From: Amycolatopsis azurea DSM 43854
Lineage (GTDB): Bacteria; Actinomycetota; Actinomycetes; Mycobacteriales; Pseudonocardiaceae
Length of the DNA: 64,000 nucleotides
Reading direction: 5' to 3'
NCBI RefSeq assembly: GCF_001995215.1
Contig: NZ_MUXN01000008.1
Span: 307,514-371,513 of the forward strand
Made by a program: the position numbers and the translations under genes. Each line of letters opens with the position of its first letter. Position 1 is the stretch's first letter. Positions 16,556-25,350 of the stretch are shown piece by piece. A model generated the notes under the pieces. The model was not told the origin of the DNA and did no database searches. It saw only the letters and a program-made list of their open reading frames with translations.

Positions 16556-17545
16556 GTGTCTTCTTCAGTTTCCCGTGCCGCCCGGGGTCGTCCGCCGCTG
16601 ACCCACGTGCCGCTGTCGCGCAGGTCGTTGCCGTCGCTGGACCCCGCGCCGCCACCTTGGCCCGGGGAAACAATAGGTGTCGGCGGGGTGAAATTGCACA
16701 TCCGCCGGACTCCGGGCGGCCCGGAGACGGCGGTCTACGTCCACGGGCTCGGCGGTTCGTCCACGAACTGGACCGACCTCGCCGCGCTGCTGGCGCCCGA
16801 AGCGGGCGGCACTTCGGTCGATTTGCCGGGCTTCGGCTATTCGGAGCCGCCGGACGGCTTCGACTTCAGCCTCGACGCGCACGCCGAGGTCGTCGCGAAC
16901 CACATCGAGAGTCTCGAAACCGGGCCGGTGCACCTGCTCGGCAACTCGATGGGCGGGGCGGTCGCGCTGCTGGTCGCGGCCCGCCGTCCGGAGCTGGTGA
17001 AGACACTGACGCTGATCTCGCCCGCGATGCCGGATCTCCGGCCCAGCATGAAGCGGCTGTCCGACCCGAGGATGACGTTCGCGTACCTGCCACTGGTCGG
17101 CCCGCGGGTGCGCCGTCAGCTGGCCGCGCTCGGCCCGCGTGAACGCGCCATGCAGGTCATCAAGCTGTGCTTCGCCGATCCGTCCCGCTTCGCCGAAAGC
17201 AGGCTGGACGAGCTCGAGCAGGAGCACAGCGCCCGCGCCGGGTTCGACTGGGCAGCGCCCGCGCTGGCCCGCAGCACGTTCGGCATCTTCCGGACGTGGT
17301 CCGCGCGCGGACCCGCGTCGCTGTGGGCTGTCGCGCCGACGGTCGCCACGCCGACGCTCGTCGTATGGGGGCAGCACGACCGGGTGATCTCCGTCCGGCG
17401 CGCGGAGCGGACCGCTCGGCTGATTCCGCACGCCCGGTTGCTCGTTCTCCCCCGAACCGGCCACGTGGCGCAGATGGAACGCCCGAATGTCGTAGCGAAG
17501 GCCGTTTTAGGCATGTGGGAAGCGGTCGAAACGGACACCTGGTAG
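16556..17545 (+). CDS. Alpha/beta hydrolase
   Basis: 329 residues. An N-terminal extension of about 45 residues (Arg/Pro-rich) precedes the hydrolase domain: VYVHGLGGSSTNW (oxyanion), GNSMGGAVALL (nucleophile Ser), VWGQHDRVIS (acid Asp) and LPRTGHVAQMERP (His). There is no signal peptide, so it is cytoplasmic. GTG was taken as start; no Shine-Dalgarno is evident. Ten bases separate its stop from the DUF3152 frame, so co-transcription is likely. The substrate is unknown; lipase/esterase relatives (the LipV type) occur in the same mycobacterial neighbourhood. Confidence 0.82.
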   Translation: MSSSVSRAARGRPPLTHVPLSRRSLPSLDPAPPPWPGETIGVGGVKLHIRRTPGGPETAVYVHGLGGSSTNWTDLAALLAPEAGGTSVDLPGFGYSEPPDGFDFSLDAHAEVVANHIESLETGPVHLLGNSMGGAVALLVAARRPELVKTLTLISPAMPDLRPSMKRLSDPRMTFAYLPLVGPRVRRQLAALGPRERAMQVIKLCFADPSRFAESRLDELEQEHSARAGFDWAAPALARSTFGIFRTWSARGPASLWAVAPTVATPTLVVWGQHDRVISVRRAERTARLIPHARLLVLPRTGHVAQMERPNVVAKAVLGMWEAVETDTW

Positions 17546-17554
17546 CCCATTCGG

Positions 17555-18799
17555 GTGGGTAAGACACGCCGGGCGAAGCGCCGGTCGCTCACAACATCAC
17601 AGTTCGGTTATGGCACTCTGGTGCGCGTGGATCGGGTTAAGCAAGGCGCGCAGGGCGAAGGTCGGCGGTCTCAGTACTCCGCATCCGCCCGTCGTCCGTC
17701 GCGCGCTCAGGCCCGGACCTCGGACGCCCCGCGAACAGGTCAGTACCGGCCGACGCCGCCGCCGTCGCAGCGGCTCGACGAAGACCGATACCGTCCGGGC
17801 AGCCGCCGGACCAGCGCCCAGCCGCTCAGCGCGTCCTGGAAGCCGCACGACTCCGGGGCCGCGAAGGTCAAGGCCGCCAAGCGTAAGAGCAAGGGCGGTA
17901 TCGGCCATTTCGCCAAAACCTACGGCTGGCGCGTGTACGCGCTGCCGATCCTCGTGGTGATCACCGCGCTGGTCGTGTTCAACACCGCCACCGGCCCGGC
18001 CGAACCGATCGCCTCCGACGGGACGAGTCTCGCTTCGTCGGACGGCTCGGGTGGGGACGGCGGGGAGAGCGGTGCCGGTGTCGACGGTGGCGGCGATGTC
18101 CTCCCGGAGAACCCGGCCAAACCGGTCGACCTCAAGATCCCGACCGCCGACCTGCCCAAGGGCGATCCCTTCACCGAGTCCGGTCAGGGCACCTATCACG
18201 TGGTGCCGGGCAAGGGGGAGAAGGTCGGAACGGGGCAGTTGTACACCTACACGGTGGAGGTCGAGGACGGTATCGATCCGGCCAGCTACATGGGCGACGA
18301 CAGCTTCGCCAGGTCGGTCGTGGAGACCTTGTCCAGTCCCAAGAGCTGGACGTGGGACGGCAAGAAGGCACTCCAGCGTGTCGACGCGAGTTTCCCGAAC
18401 CCCAGCTTCCGGGTGAGTCTCACCACACCGAACACGACGCACCGCGCGGACGTCTGCATGTTCCAGATCACCTACGAGACCTCGTGCTACCGGTCGAGCT
18501 TCGACAAGCGCGTGGTGATCAACCTCGCCCGCTGGGTGCGTGGCGCGATGGCGTTCGAGGGTGACATGGTCTCGTACCGTCAGTACGCGATCAATCACGA
18601 AGTCGGCCATGCCCTGGGCGGAAAGCACCAGGGCTGCAAGGAGAACGGCGCGATCGCGCCGGTCATGATGCAGCAGACGTTCGGCGTCTCCAACGACTTC
18701 GTGGCGCAGCTGAACAATCTCCCCGGCGGTGACCGCGGCAAGGTGCCCGCGGACGGCAAGGTCTGCAAGCCGGGCTCTTGGCCGAATCAGTCACCTTAG
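17555..18799 (+). CDS. DUF3152 protein with a metzincin-like zinc motif
   Basis: Up to 414 residues: a basic, Pro/Ser-rich cytoplasmic N-terminus, one transmembrane helix (about 126-148, VYALPILVVITALVVF), an acidic Gly/Ser linker, then the DUF3152 domain (about 205-410). The domain carries NHEVGHALGGKHQGC, an exact HExxHxxGxxH zinc-peptidase pattern with a downstream Met (APVMMQQ) where metzincins have their Met-turn. It should therefore be a membrane-tethered extracytoplasmic metalloprotease, though the family is annotated as unknown. The start is uncertain: GTG 17555 or GTG 17621 (VRVDRVKQG). It is followed by moeZ, as in Rv3207c/Rv3206c. Confidence 0.82.
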   Translation: MGKTRRAKRRSLTTSQFGYGTLVRVDRVKQGAQGEGRRSQYSASARRPSRAQARTSDAPRTGQYRPTPPPSQRLDEDRYRPGSRRTSAQPLSASWKPHDSGAAKVKAAKRKSKGGIGHFAKTYGWRVYALPILVVITALVVFNTATGPAEPIASDGTSLASSDGSGGDGGESGAGVDGGGDVLPENPAKPVDLKIPTADLPKGDPFTESGQGTYHVVPGKGEKVGTGQLYTYTVEVEDGIDPASYMGDDSFARSVVETLSSPKSWTWDGKKALQRVDASFPNPSFRVSLTTPNTTHRADVCMFQITYETSCYRSSFDKRVVINLARWVRGAMAFEGDMVSYRQYAINHEVGHALGGKHQGCKENGAIAPVMMQQTFGVSNDFVAQLNNLPGGDRGKVPADGKVCKPGSWPNQSP

Positions 18800-18872
18800 T
18801 CCCGCCATCCCATCTGCTGGAATTTCCCAGGATCTGAAACAGGGGAAGTCGTTTCCATCTTCTCTTGTTGTA

Positions 18873-18878
18873 GATACT
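18873..18878 (+). promoter_or_regulatory. Probable -10 element of the moeZ promoter
   Basis: TAGATACT contains GATACT about 38 bases before the moeZ start. Unlike the leaderless cases, a ribosome binding site (GGAGG) lies between this box and the ATG. Confidence 0.4.
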
Positions 18879-18916
18879 GGGATGCGACCCGCGATCCACG
18901 CGAGATGGAGGACCCG

Positions 18917-20095
18917 ATGTCAGGCACGCTGCCGCCGCTCGTCGAGCCGGCCGCCGAGCTCACCAAGGACGAGGTGGCCCGGTACAGCCGTCACCTGATC
19001 ATCCCGGACGTCGGGGTGACCGGGCAGAAGCGGTTGAAGAACGCCAAGGTGCTGGTCATCGGCGCCGGTGGCCTCGGCAGCCCGGCGCTGCTGTACCTGG
19101 CCGCGGCCGGGGTCGGCACGCTAGGCATCGTCGACTTCGACGAGGTCGACGAATCGAACCTGCACCGCCAGGTCATCCACGGCCAGTCCGACATCGGCAA
19201 GCTCAAGGCCGCGTCGGCGCAGGAGTCGATCGCCGAGATCAACCCCTTCGTGAAGGTGCACCTGCACACCGACCGGCTCGAGTCGTCGAACGCGCTGGAG
19301 CTGTTCGAGCAGTACGACCTGATCCTCGACGGCACCGACAACTTCGCGACGCGGTACCTGGTGAACGACGCCGCCGTGCTCACCGGCAAGCCCTACGTGT
19401 GGGGCTCGATCTACCGGTTCGAGGGGCAGGCGAGCGTGTTCTGGGAGGACGCGCCGAACGGCAAGGGCCTCAACTACCGCGACCTCTACCCCGAGCCGCC
19501 GCCGCCCGGCATGGTCCCGTCGTGCGCCGAGGGCGGCGTGCTGGGCGTGCTCTGCGCGTCGATCGGTTCGATCATGGTCAACGAGGCGATCAAGCTGATC
19601 ACCGGCATCGGTGAGCCGCTGCTGGGCAGGCTCGTCAGCTACGACGCGCTGGAGATGAAGTACCGCGAGGTCAAGATCCGCAAGGATCCGGAGACCCCGA
19701 AGATCACCGGGCTCATCGACTACGAAGCGTTCTGCGGCGTCGTGTCCGACGAAGCCGCTTCGGCCGCCGCGGGCAGCACGATCACTCCGGCCGAGCTCAA
19801 GGCCAAGTTCGACAACGGCGACAACTTCGCCCTCATCGACGTCCGCGAGCCGCACGAGTACGAGATCGTCAACATCAAGGGCGCGACGCTGATCCCGAAG
19901 GACCGGATCCTCTCGGGCGAGGCGCTGGCGGAACTGCCGCAGGACAAGCCGATCGTGCTGCACTGCAAGTCGGGCGCGCGTTCGGCGGAGGCCCTCGCGG
20001 CGCTGCACCAGGCCGGGTTCAAGGACGCGACCCACCTCGGTGGCGGCGTGCTGGCCTGGGCGCGGCAGATCGACCAGAGCCTGCCGACGTACTGA
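18917..20095 (+). CDS. moeZ: Adenylyltransferase/sulfurtransferase MoeZ
   Basis: 392 residues, the same length as mycobacterial MoeZ. The N-terminal ThiF/MoeB domain has the nucleotide-binding loop VIGAGGLGSPALLYLAAAG and the adenylation features DGTDNFATRYLVND and VPSCAEGG. The C-terminal rhodanese domain (about 295-390) has the active-site loop HCKSGARS with its catalytic Cys. MoeZ adenylates the C-terminus of small sulfur carriers (MoaD, CysO, ThiS types) and transfers sulfur, serving molybdopterin, cysteine or thiamine synthesis. The ATG at 18917 has GGAGG at ideal distance, so it is preferred to the ATG at 18905. The molybdenum link fits the Mo-dependent nitrate reductase 6 kb away, although moeZ itself belongs to the conserved block. 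Confidence 0.93.
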   Translation: MSGTLPPLVEPAAELTKDEVARYSRHLIIPDVGVTGQKRLKNAKVLVIGAGGLGSPALLYLAAAGVGTLGIVDFDEVDESNLHRQVIHGQSDIGKLKAASAQESIAEINPFVKVHLHTDRLESSNALELFEQYDLILDGTDNFATRYLVNDAAVLTGKPYVWGSIYRFEGQASVFWEDAPNGKGLNYRDLYPEPPPPGMVPSCAEGGVLGVLCASIGSIMVNEAIKLITGIGEPLLGRLVSYDALEMKYREVKIRKDPETPKITGLIDYEAFCGVVSDEAASAAAGSTITPAELKAKFDNGDNFALIDVREPHEYEIVNIKGATLIPKDRILSGEALAELPQDKPIVLHCKSGARSAEALAALHQAGFKDATHLGGGVLAWARQIDQSLPTY

Positions 20096-20125
20096 GGCTT
20101 CGGTGCCGCTGACCAGCGGAAAGAG

Positions 20126-20510
20126 AGCAAGGGACCTTTGCTGTCGTTCGTTAGTGCACTAACGGACGATAGCAAGGGTCCCTTGCTATCGTTTCTCTTA
20201 ATGTTGAGAGAGGTGTAAGTCCGTGAAGGACTCCTTGAGGGACTCTGGGTCCCTCAAGGAGTCCTTCACGGACCACCTGCACGCCTCAGGAGCCACAAAA
20301 ACCCCAGTGACCCCACAAGTGGCAGCGGAGCCGCGTGAAGGCCCCCTTCACGCGGCTCAGCCGAGGAAACTCGCCCATCGCAGCGGCAGCCCACGGCAGC
20401 CCAAGTACATGAAGGGGTCCTTCACGGAGCCAGGCGCAAGCAAGGGGCCCTTCAGGTATCTGAACCCAGCGGGGCGGCGATAGCAGGCGATAGCAAAGGT
20501 CCCTTGCTTC
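20126..20510. repeat. Composite intergenic element, copy 2 (complete)
   Basis: Module order: A, AGCAAGGGACCTTTGCT with the linker palindrome CGTTAGTGCACTAACGGACG and GCAAGGGTCCCTTGC; B, CTCTTAATGTTGAGAG; C, 20219-20273, 25-base perfect arms opening GTCCGTGAAGGACTCC with a 5-base loop; a 57-base spacer; D, 20331-20355, CCGCGTGAAGG pairing with CCTTCACGCGG; a conserved stretch with GGCTCAGCCGAGG; E, 20404-20458, AGTACATGAAGG with a decayed partner; then GCAAAGGTCCCTTGC. It fills the 422-base gap between convergent genes. No open frame in it looks coding. Confidence 0.88.
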
Positions 20511-20517
20511 CCCGCCG

Positions 20518-21477
20518 TCAGTAGCCGAGGGACCTGCCCGTGAAGATCGCCCGCACGAAGGCCGTGAACCCGGCGACGACGTCCGTCCGGTTCCCGCTGG
20601 AGGCCTTCGGTAGGGAGGCGATGATCTCGGCGTCGGTCAGCGGATGGGTCTTCCCGGCCAGTTCCCGCAGTTCCTCGGGTTTCCAGTTGTGGTTGCCCGC
20701 GACGTGCACCGACACCGCTCCGCGCCGCTGGACGAACTCGATCCTGTCCGCGTTCTGCCGGATGAACTCACCTTCGCCGACCGAAGCGCACGTCGCGCTC
20801 AGAAGACGCCAGTCGGTCTTCACCGGTGTCGCGCAGCTTTCGACGGCGTCGGTCACGAAGGTCCAGACGGGCGAGATCCACAGCTGAGGCGCGTACTCGA
20901 CGATCAGCGATCCGGAGTCTTCGGTCGCCTTCGTCGGGAGCCGCTGAGGACCGAAGTCGGCCGCCAGTGTGTGATCACGGGGCACCCCGGCAGAAGCCAG
21001 CCGCCGGGCGGCGGTGTCCTCCGGCAGGGCCGAAGGTCCGGCGATCCCGCCGGCGACCACAACGACCAGCAGCAGGCCCGCACCGACTCGCACCCAGAGC
21101 CCGGGCGCGAACAGCGCGGCGGCGAGCGCCACCGGCACCCCGAGGAACGGAAGAGCGAACCGAGGGTCGAAGGCTTCCGCCACCTCCAGCACGAAGATCG
21201 CGCCGAAAACGCCGAAAGTCCCGACCGCGAAAGCCCAGGCCAGCCGCGGCCACGGTTTCGCGCGATCCGGAAAAGCCAGGTAGCCGACGAGATACACCGC
21301 CCCGATCGACACGAGCGGGACCGGCAACGCGACCCAGGGAACGTGCAGGAACGCGGCGAGCGGGAGCAGCAGGCCGACGGTGACCGAACCCAGCGTGCCG
21401 AGCAGCCACAGTGAGCCGAGCGCGAGGGCGACGAGCTGCCCGTCGGTGAGGCGGCGCTGAGCCGTTCGGGGGATCAC
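20518..21477 (-). CDS. Hypothetical multi-pass membrane protein
   Basis: 319 residues. Five or so hydrophobic segments occupy the first 165 residues (for example SLWLLGTLGSVTVGLLLPLA and RVGAGLLLVVVVAGGIA), followed by an extracytoplasmic or cytoplasmic soluble half of about 150 residues with two Cys (VESCATPVK and LSATCASVG). I do not recognise a family. It sits between moeZ and the TIGR02569 gene, separating genes that are adjacent in mycobacteria, so it looks like a lineage-specific insertion. It is divergent from the TIGR02569 gene across a 106-base gap. Confidence 0.65.
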   Translation of the reverse strand: MIPRTAQRRLTDGQLVALALGSLWLLGTLGSVTVGLLLPLAAFLHVPWVALPVPLVSIGAVYLVGYLAFPDRAKPWPRLAWAFAVGTFGVFGAIFVLEVAEAFDPRFALPFLGVPVALAAALFAPGLWVRVGAGLLLVVVVAGGIAGPSALPEDTAARRLASAGVPRDHTLAADFGPQRLPTKATEDSGSLIVEYAPQLWISPVWTFVTDAVESCATPVKTDWRLLSATCASVGEGEFIRQNADRIEFVQRRGAVSVHVAGNHNWKPEELRELAGKTHPLTDAEIIASLPKASSGNRTDVVAGFTAFVRAIFTGRSLGY

Positions 21478-21569
21478 AGCGGAAGAATGGCAGGTCAGGA
21501 GTGATCCTGTCTTGAGTATCGCTACTCAATGACCAGCGCGTCTTCTCGTTCGTGGCGCGGAAGACGGGG

Positions 21570-21575
21570 TAACGT
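21570..21575 (+). promoter_or_regulatory. -10 element of a probable leaderless promoter
   Basis: TAACGT (TANNNT) ends 8 bases before the GTG at 21584, with no ribosome site between. Confidence 0.4.
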
Positions 21576-21583
21576 GCCGAGCC

Positions 21584-22381
21584 GTGCGTGCCACCCTTGA
21601 AAGCCCTCCGGAACACGTCTGTGCGGCGTTCGGCGGACGTACCGGTGACGCGGAGCCGATGCCCGGCACCACCGCCTGGCGTTACGCCGATCTCGTGCTC
21701 AAGCCGGTCGTGGACAAGTCGCGGACCCTGTGGACGGCCCGGGCGCTGGAAGCCATCGACGAGCCGGGACTGCGGGTCGCGAAGCCGGTCCGGTCCAGTG
21801 ACGGCCGCTGGGTGGTCGGCGGCTGGTCGGCGAACCGGTACGTGTCCGGGACCGCCGAGCATCGCTACGACGAGGTCGTGCACGCGGCGGTCAAACTGCA
21901 CCGGGCGACAGCGGGGCTGCCGCGGCCGGACTTCCTGGGACGGCGCACCGATCTCGAGGCGCTGGCCGACAGACTCGCCTGGGGCGAGGCGGACCTGTCC
22001 CTCGACGAGAACAAGGGCGGCCGCTGGTTCGAGGTGCTGGCCGGCTCCCGAAGACCGGTCAGGCTGCCGGATCAGGTCGTCCACGGGGAGCTGCTCGCCG
22101 GTGTGCTGTTCGACGGCGACGCGGCCCCCGGCATCGTCGATTTCGTGCCGTACTACCGGCCGGGGGAGTGGGGCGCCGCGATCGTCGCGGTCGACGCGCT
22201 GGCCTGGGGCGGCGCCACCATCGACCTCCTCGACCGCTGGGCGCACCTGCCCGAGTGGCCCCAGCTTCTGTTGCGCGCGGTCCTTTTCCGCCTGGCCGCC
22301 AACGCTCTCGACCCGCGGTCGACGCGAGCGGCTCACGACGGGCTCCGCGCCGCAGCCCGCGACGTCAGCGCCGTCCTGTGA
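21584..22381 (+). CDS. TIGR02569 family protein (Rv3205c-type)
   Basis: 265 residues of an actinobacterial family of unknown function with a distant aminoglycoside-phosphotransferase/kinase-like layout: N-terminal PGTTAWRYADLVLKPVVD resembles the nucleotide-binding lobe, and VVHGELLAGVLFDG..GIVDFVPYYRPGEWG resembles the H-G-E/D catalytic loop and the metal-binding Asp. Its function is unproven. In mycobacteria it follows moeZ directly, as it nearly does here. The GTG start has no Shine-Dalgarno but a -10 box just upstream. It is convergent with the ABC permease, with a hairpin between the stops. Confidence 0.8.
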   Translation: MRATLESPPEHVCAAFGGRTGDAEPMPGTTAWRYADLVLKPVVDKSRTLWTARALEAIDEPGLRVAKPVRSSDGRWVVGGWSANRYVSGTAEHRYDEVVHAAVKLHRATAGLPRPDFLGRRTDLEALADRLAWGEADLSLDENKGGRWFEVLAGSRRPVRLPDQVVHGELLAGVLFDGDAAPGIVDFVPYYRPGEWGAAIVAVDALAWGGATIDLLDRWAHLPEWPQLLLRAVLFRLAANALDPRSTRAAHDGLRAAARDVSAVL

Positions 22382-22426
22382 GTCCGTGAAGGCCTCCCTC
22401 CCCCTAAGAAGGAGGCCTTCACGGAC
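22382..22426. repeat. Hairpin of the GTCCGTGAAGG family
   Basis: GTCCGTGAAGGCCTCC pairs exactly with GGAGGCCTTCACGGAC around a 13-base loop. It occupies the 48-base gap between two convergent genes. Confidence 0.85.
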
Positions 22427-22429
22427 GGA

Positions 22430-24658
22430 TCACTCGGTGCGCAGGTTCTCCGTCTTCGCCGCCGAGCGCACGGACGGCAGCGTCGCCGCCGTCACCAGCA
22501 GCATCATCACGACCGCCGCCGCGGCGAGCACCCCGACCGCGGCCCAGTCGATGTACAGCGCCTCCCAGAACATCCGCCTGCCGATCGCGGCGATGCCGAT
22601 CCCGGTCGCCGTCGCGATCACGATTCCCAGCAGCAGCGGGATCCCGTTCTGCCACATCAGCGACCGCAGGATCACGCGCACGGGGACACCGGTGGCGGAC
22701 AGCGCGCCGAGGGCCCGCCGCCTTTCCCGGACCTGTTCCTGAGCGAGCACCAGCAGGCTCACCCCGGCCAGCAGCAGGACGAACAGCGCGCCGCCGAGCA
22801 GGAGGTTCCGCGCGTCCCCGAACATCCGGGCCTCGTCGGTGATCCGGTTCTGGTTGTACGAGGCCACATTGGCCTGCCAGCCGAGCGGGGCGACCGAGTT
22901 CCGCACCAGTTCGACGAAGTCCGGATTCGCGGTCGCGGCACGCAGGCTCATCGTGACCGAGGCTGCGGCCAGATCGACGCCCGCCATCGTGGACGGCGTC
23001 GCGAACACGCGCACTCCCTGGAATTCGGCGATACCCGACGGTCTTCCCTCGAACGGCCGCGGCGTGACCGGCACGGTCCAGGGCTGTTCCTTCTTGTCCA
23101 CGTCGGTGAGCGTCACCGACTGTCCTTTGTGGAGCGACGGCATTTCGGCGAACACGTCGCCGTCCTTGCAGCCCGTCACACCCGACGACGCTTCGATCGT
23201 GGGGCAGTCGGCGACGGCGAACGCCGAGAGCGCGTCGTCCATGGTGACGAACAGCGAGCGCATGGCCTGGAAGTCGGCCGATCCCGGCACCGTGCGCGCC
23301 GCGGCCACCGCCTTGTCCGCCACCGGGCCTTCCGCGTAGACGACCGTCCGACCGTCCGTCCTGTCCTCGTAGCCGCCCTGCACCGCCTGTCCCGCCAGCA
23401 GGCTCTGCAACCCGATCGCCCCGGCGAGCACCACGCAAAGGCCCGCGACCACTCGCGACGGGGTCCCGCTGTCGCTCTGCAGACGGCGGATCGCGAGCTG
23501 GAAGGACGGCGACCCGCCCTTGATCCGGGACACGGCGCGTTCCAGCAGCCACGGCAGCAGTGCCGGGATCCCGAGCATCAGCAGTGCCGCCCCACCGATC
23601 ACCGCCACGCGGTCGAGCTCGCTCGCCACGCTGAAGCCCGGGAGTATCAAGGCGATTCCGGCGAGGGTCGGCAGCAGCCGCCACCACAACCGCCGCTTCG
23701 GCGGCGTGGTCTCGCGGACGACGCCGAGCGGTTCGACGATCGTGTGCCGCTGGGCGAACCACGCCGCCACCACGGTCAGCGCGGGGACGACGAGCACGAT
23801 CAGCACCACCAGCGGCCACGACGGCGTGAGGTCCTTCGGGTAAAGCCCGAAGCGGAACACCTGGAAGTTCGCCACCGTGCCGCGGAAGAGCAGGAACAGC
23901 GCGGCGCCGACGACGAGCCCGGCCGCGGCGCCCACGAGCGATTCCGCCGCGGTGATCCGGCGCAGCTGCCGGACGGACGTGCCCGCCAGCCGCAACGCGG
24001 CGAGCCGCCGGTCCCGTGCGGCGCCGCCGAGCCGGGAGATCGTCCCGATGAAGACGAACACCGGTGTGAGCAGGACGAAGAGCCCGATCAGCAGCAGGGC
24101 CAGGATTCCTTGTTCGATCATGTTGTCGTAGCCGGGTGTGGCGCCGAAGCCGTAGACCGCCTGTCCTTGCAGCGTGTCCGAGCCGACGTAGGCGACCAGA
24201 TCGTTCGGATTGAGCGAGGTGCCCTCGGTGATGACCCCGACCTGCTTGCCTGGCAGCCGTGGCCGCAGCAGACCGCTGGTGTCGGACGCGACGAGTTCGT
24301 CCAGCTTCGGCGAGAGGAAGACCTCGCCCGGCGCGGGTAGCCGGTCCAACCCCGGCGGGACAGGTGAGTTCGGGCCGCCTGCCCGCAGGTGGACGAGGGA
24401 GATCGCCTGACCGCGGAAGTCGGTCGTCGTCCGGCGGTAGGTCAGCGGGTCGGCGCCCGGGATCGGTTCGCTCCGGACGGAGGCGGCGAACACGCGCTGG
24501 TCCCGGTTCTCCTTGATGGTGCCCGCGGAGGCGCCGGCCAGGAGGATCGCCACCGCGAGCCCGATGCCGGCGGCGCTCAGGACGAGCCTGACGATGGAGC
24601 CCCGGCCGCCCCCGACGGCCAGCCGGAACCCCAGCAGCAGGTCTTCGCGTCCGGTCAC
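22430..24658 (-). CDS. FtsX-family ABC transporter permease
   Basis: 742 residues with the two-FtsX-domain layout of large MacB/BceB-like exporters: an N-terminal helix (LSAAGIGLAVAILLAGASAG), a large extracytoplasmic region, three helices about residues 180-320, a second set about 340-425, a second extracytoplasmic domain with Cys (VADCPTIEASSGVTGC), and three closing helices (about 595-735). Such proteins, with their ATPase, use mechanotransmission to move or sense hydrophobic peptides, antibiotics or lipids. Its start overlaps the ATPase stop by four bases. It is the last gene of a PadR-ATPase-permease operon. Confidence 0.88.
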   Translation of the reverse strand: MTGREDLLLGFRLAVGGGRGSIVRLVLSAAGIGLAVAILLAGASAGTIKENRDQRVFAASVRSEPIPGADPLTYRRTTTDFRGQAISLVHLRAGGPNSPVPPGLDRLPAPGEVFLSPKLDELVASDTSGLLRPRLPGKQVGVITEGTSLNPNDLVAYVGSDTLQGQAVYGFGATPGYDNMIEQGILALLLIGLFVLLTPVFVFIGTISRLGGAARDRRLAALRLAGTSVRQLRRITAAESLVGAAAGLVVGAALFLLFRGTVANFQVFRFGLYPKDLTPSWPLVVLIVLVVPALTVVAAWFAQRHTIVEPLGVVRETTPPKRRLWWRLLPTLAGIALILPGFSVASELDRVAVIGGAALLMLGIPALLPWLLERAVSRIKGGSPSFQLAIRRLQSDSGTPSRVVAGLCVVLAGAIGLQSLLAGQAVQGGYEDRTDGRTVVYAEGPVADKAVAAARTVPGSADFQAMRSLFVTMDDALSAFAVADCPTIEASSGVTGCKDGDVFAEMPSLHKGQSVTLTDVDKKEQPWTVPVTPRPFEGRPSGIAEFQGVRVFATPSTMAGVDLAAASVTMSLRAATANPDFVELVRNSVAPLGWQANVASYNQNRITDEARMFGDARNLLLGGALFVLLLAGVSLLVLAQEQVRERRRALGALSATGVPVRVILRSLMWQNGIPLLLGIVIATATGIGIAAIGRRMFWEALYIDWAAVGVLAAAAVVMMLLVTAATLPSVRSAAKTENLRTE

Positions 24659-25335
24659 CGGGTCACCGCCGGTTCACGGGTCTTGCCGTCTCTCACGATG
24701 ACCTCCCGGTCGGAGTAGGCGGCCACCCTCGGTTCGTGGGTGACCAGGACGACGGCGGCGTCGGTCTGCTTCGCCGTCTCGGAAAGCAGGCGCATGACGA
24801 GTTCGCCGCTGAGCGTGTCCAGCGCGCCAGTCGGTTCGTCGGCGAAGATCACCGACGGTTCGGTGATCAGGGCCCTGGCCATGGCGACCCGCTGGCTCTG
24901 TCCGCCCGAGACCCGGCCGGGGGTGCTGTCGGCCGAGTCGCCGACCTCCAGTCGGTCGAGCCAGGTCCGCGCCATCCGCTCGGCGGGACGGCGTTTCATC
25001 CCGCCCAAGCGCAGTGGCAGCGCGACGTTCTCCAGGCAGCTCAGTTCCGGCACGAGCTGCCCGAACTGGAAGACGAAGCCGAATTCGGTGCGCCGCAGGG
25101 CACTGCGTTCGGCGTCGGGCATGGTCGCGAGGTCGCGGCCGCGGAACAGGACCTGTCCCTGGTCGGGCCGCACGATGCCGGAAAGGCAGTGCAGCAGGGT
25201 CGATTTCCCCGAGCCCGAGGGGCCCATGATCGCGACGATCTCGCCGGCTTCGAGCGTCAGCCCGGCCCCGGCGAGCGCCTGGTCGGGGCCGAAGGCCTTG
25301 TGCAGACCCGAGCCTTGTAACAACGGTGTTTCCAC
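24655..25335 (-). CDS. ABC transporter ATP-binding protein (MacB/LolD type)
   Basis: 226 residues with every nucleotide-binding motif: Walker A GPSGSGKST, Q-loop FVFQFGQL, signature VSGGQSQRVAMARAL, Walker B VIFADEPTGALD, and H-loop VTHEPR. It powers the downstream permease; two copies would pair with the membrane subunits. The GTG start lies 15 bases after the PadR stop and its own stop overlaps the permease start, so the three genes form one tight operon. The likely role is export of, or protection from, a small molecule or peptide. Confidence 0.93.
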   Translation of the reverse strand: METPLLQGSGLHKAFGPDQALAGAGLTLEAGEIVAIMGPSGSGKSTLLHCLSGIVRPDQGQVLFRGRDLATMPDAERSALRRTEFGFVFQFGQLVPELSCLENVALPLRLGGMKRRPAERMARTWLDRLEVGDSADSTPGRVSGGQSQRVAMARALITEPSVIFADEPTGALDTLSGELVMRLLSETAKQTDAAVVLVTHEPRVAAYSDREVIVRDGKTREPAVTR

Positions 25336-25350
25336 TTTGTGGTCCCCAGG

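Noticed and set aside
18822..18853. SigR-type promoter (GGAAT and CGTT blocks) before moeZ
   Set aside because: The two blocks are 26 bases apart, too far for that sigma factor.
20126..20510. Possible CRISPR array because of repeated palindromes
   Set aside because: Repeats differ in sequence within the array, spacing is irregular, the order of modules is fixed between loci, and no cas genes are present.
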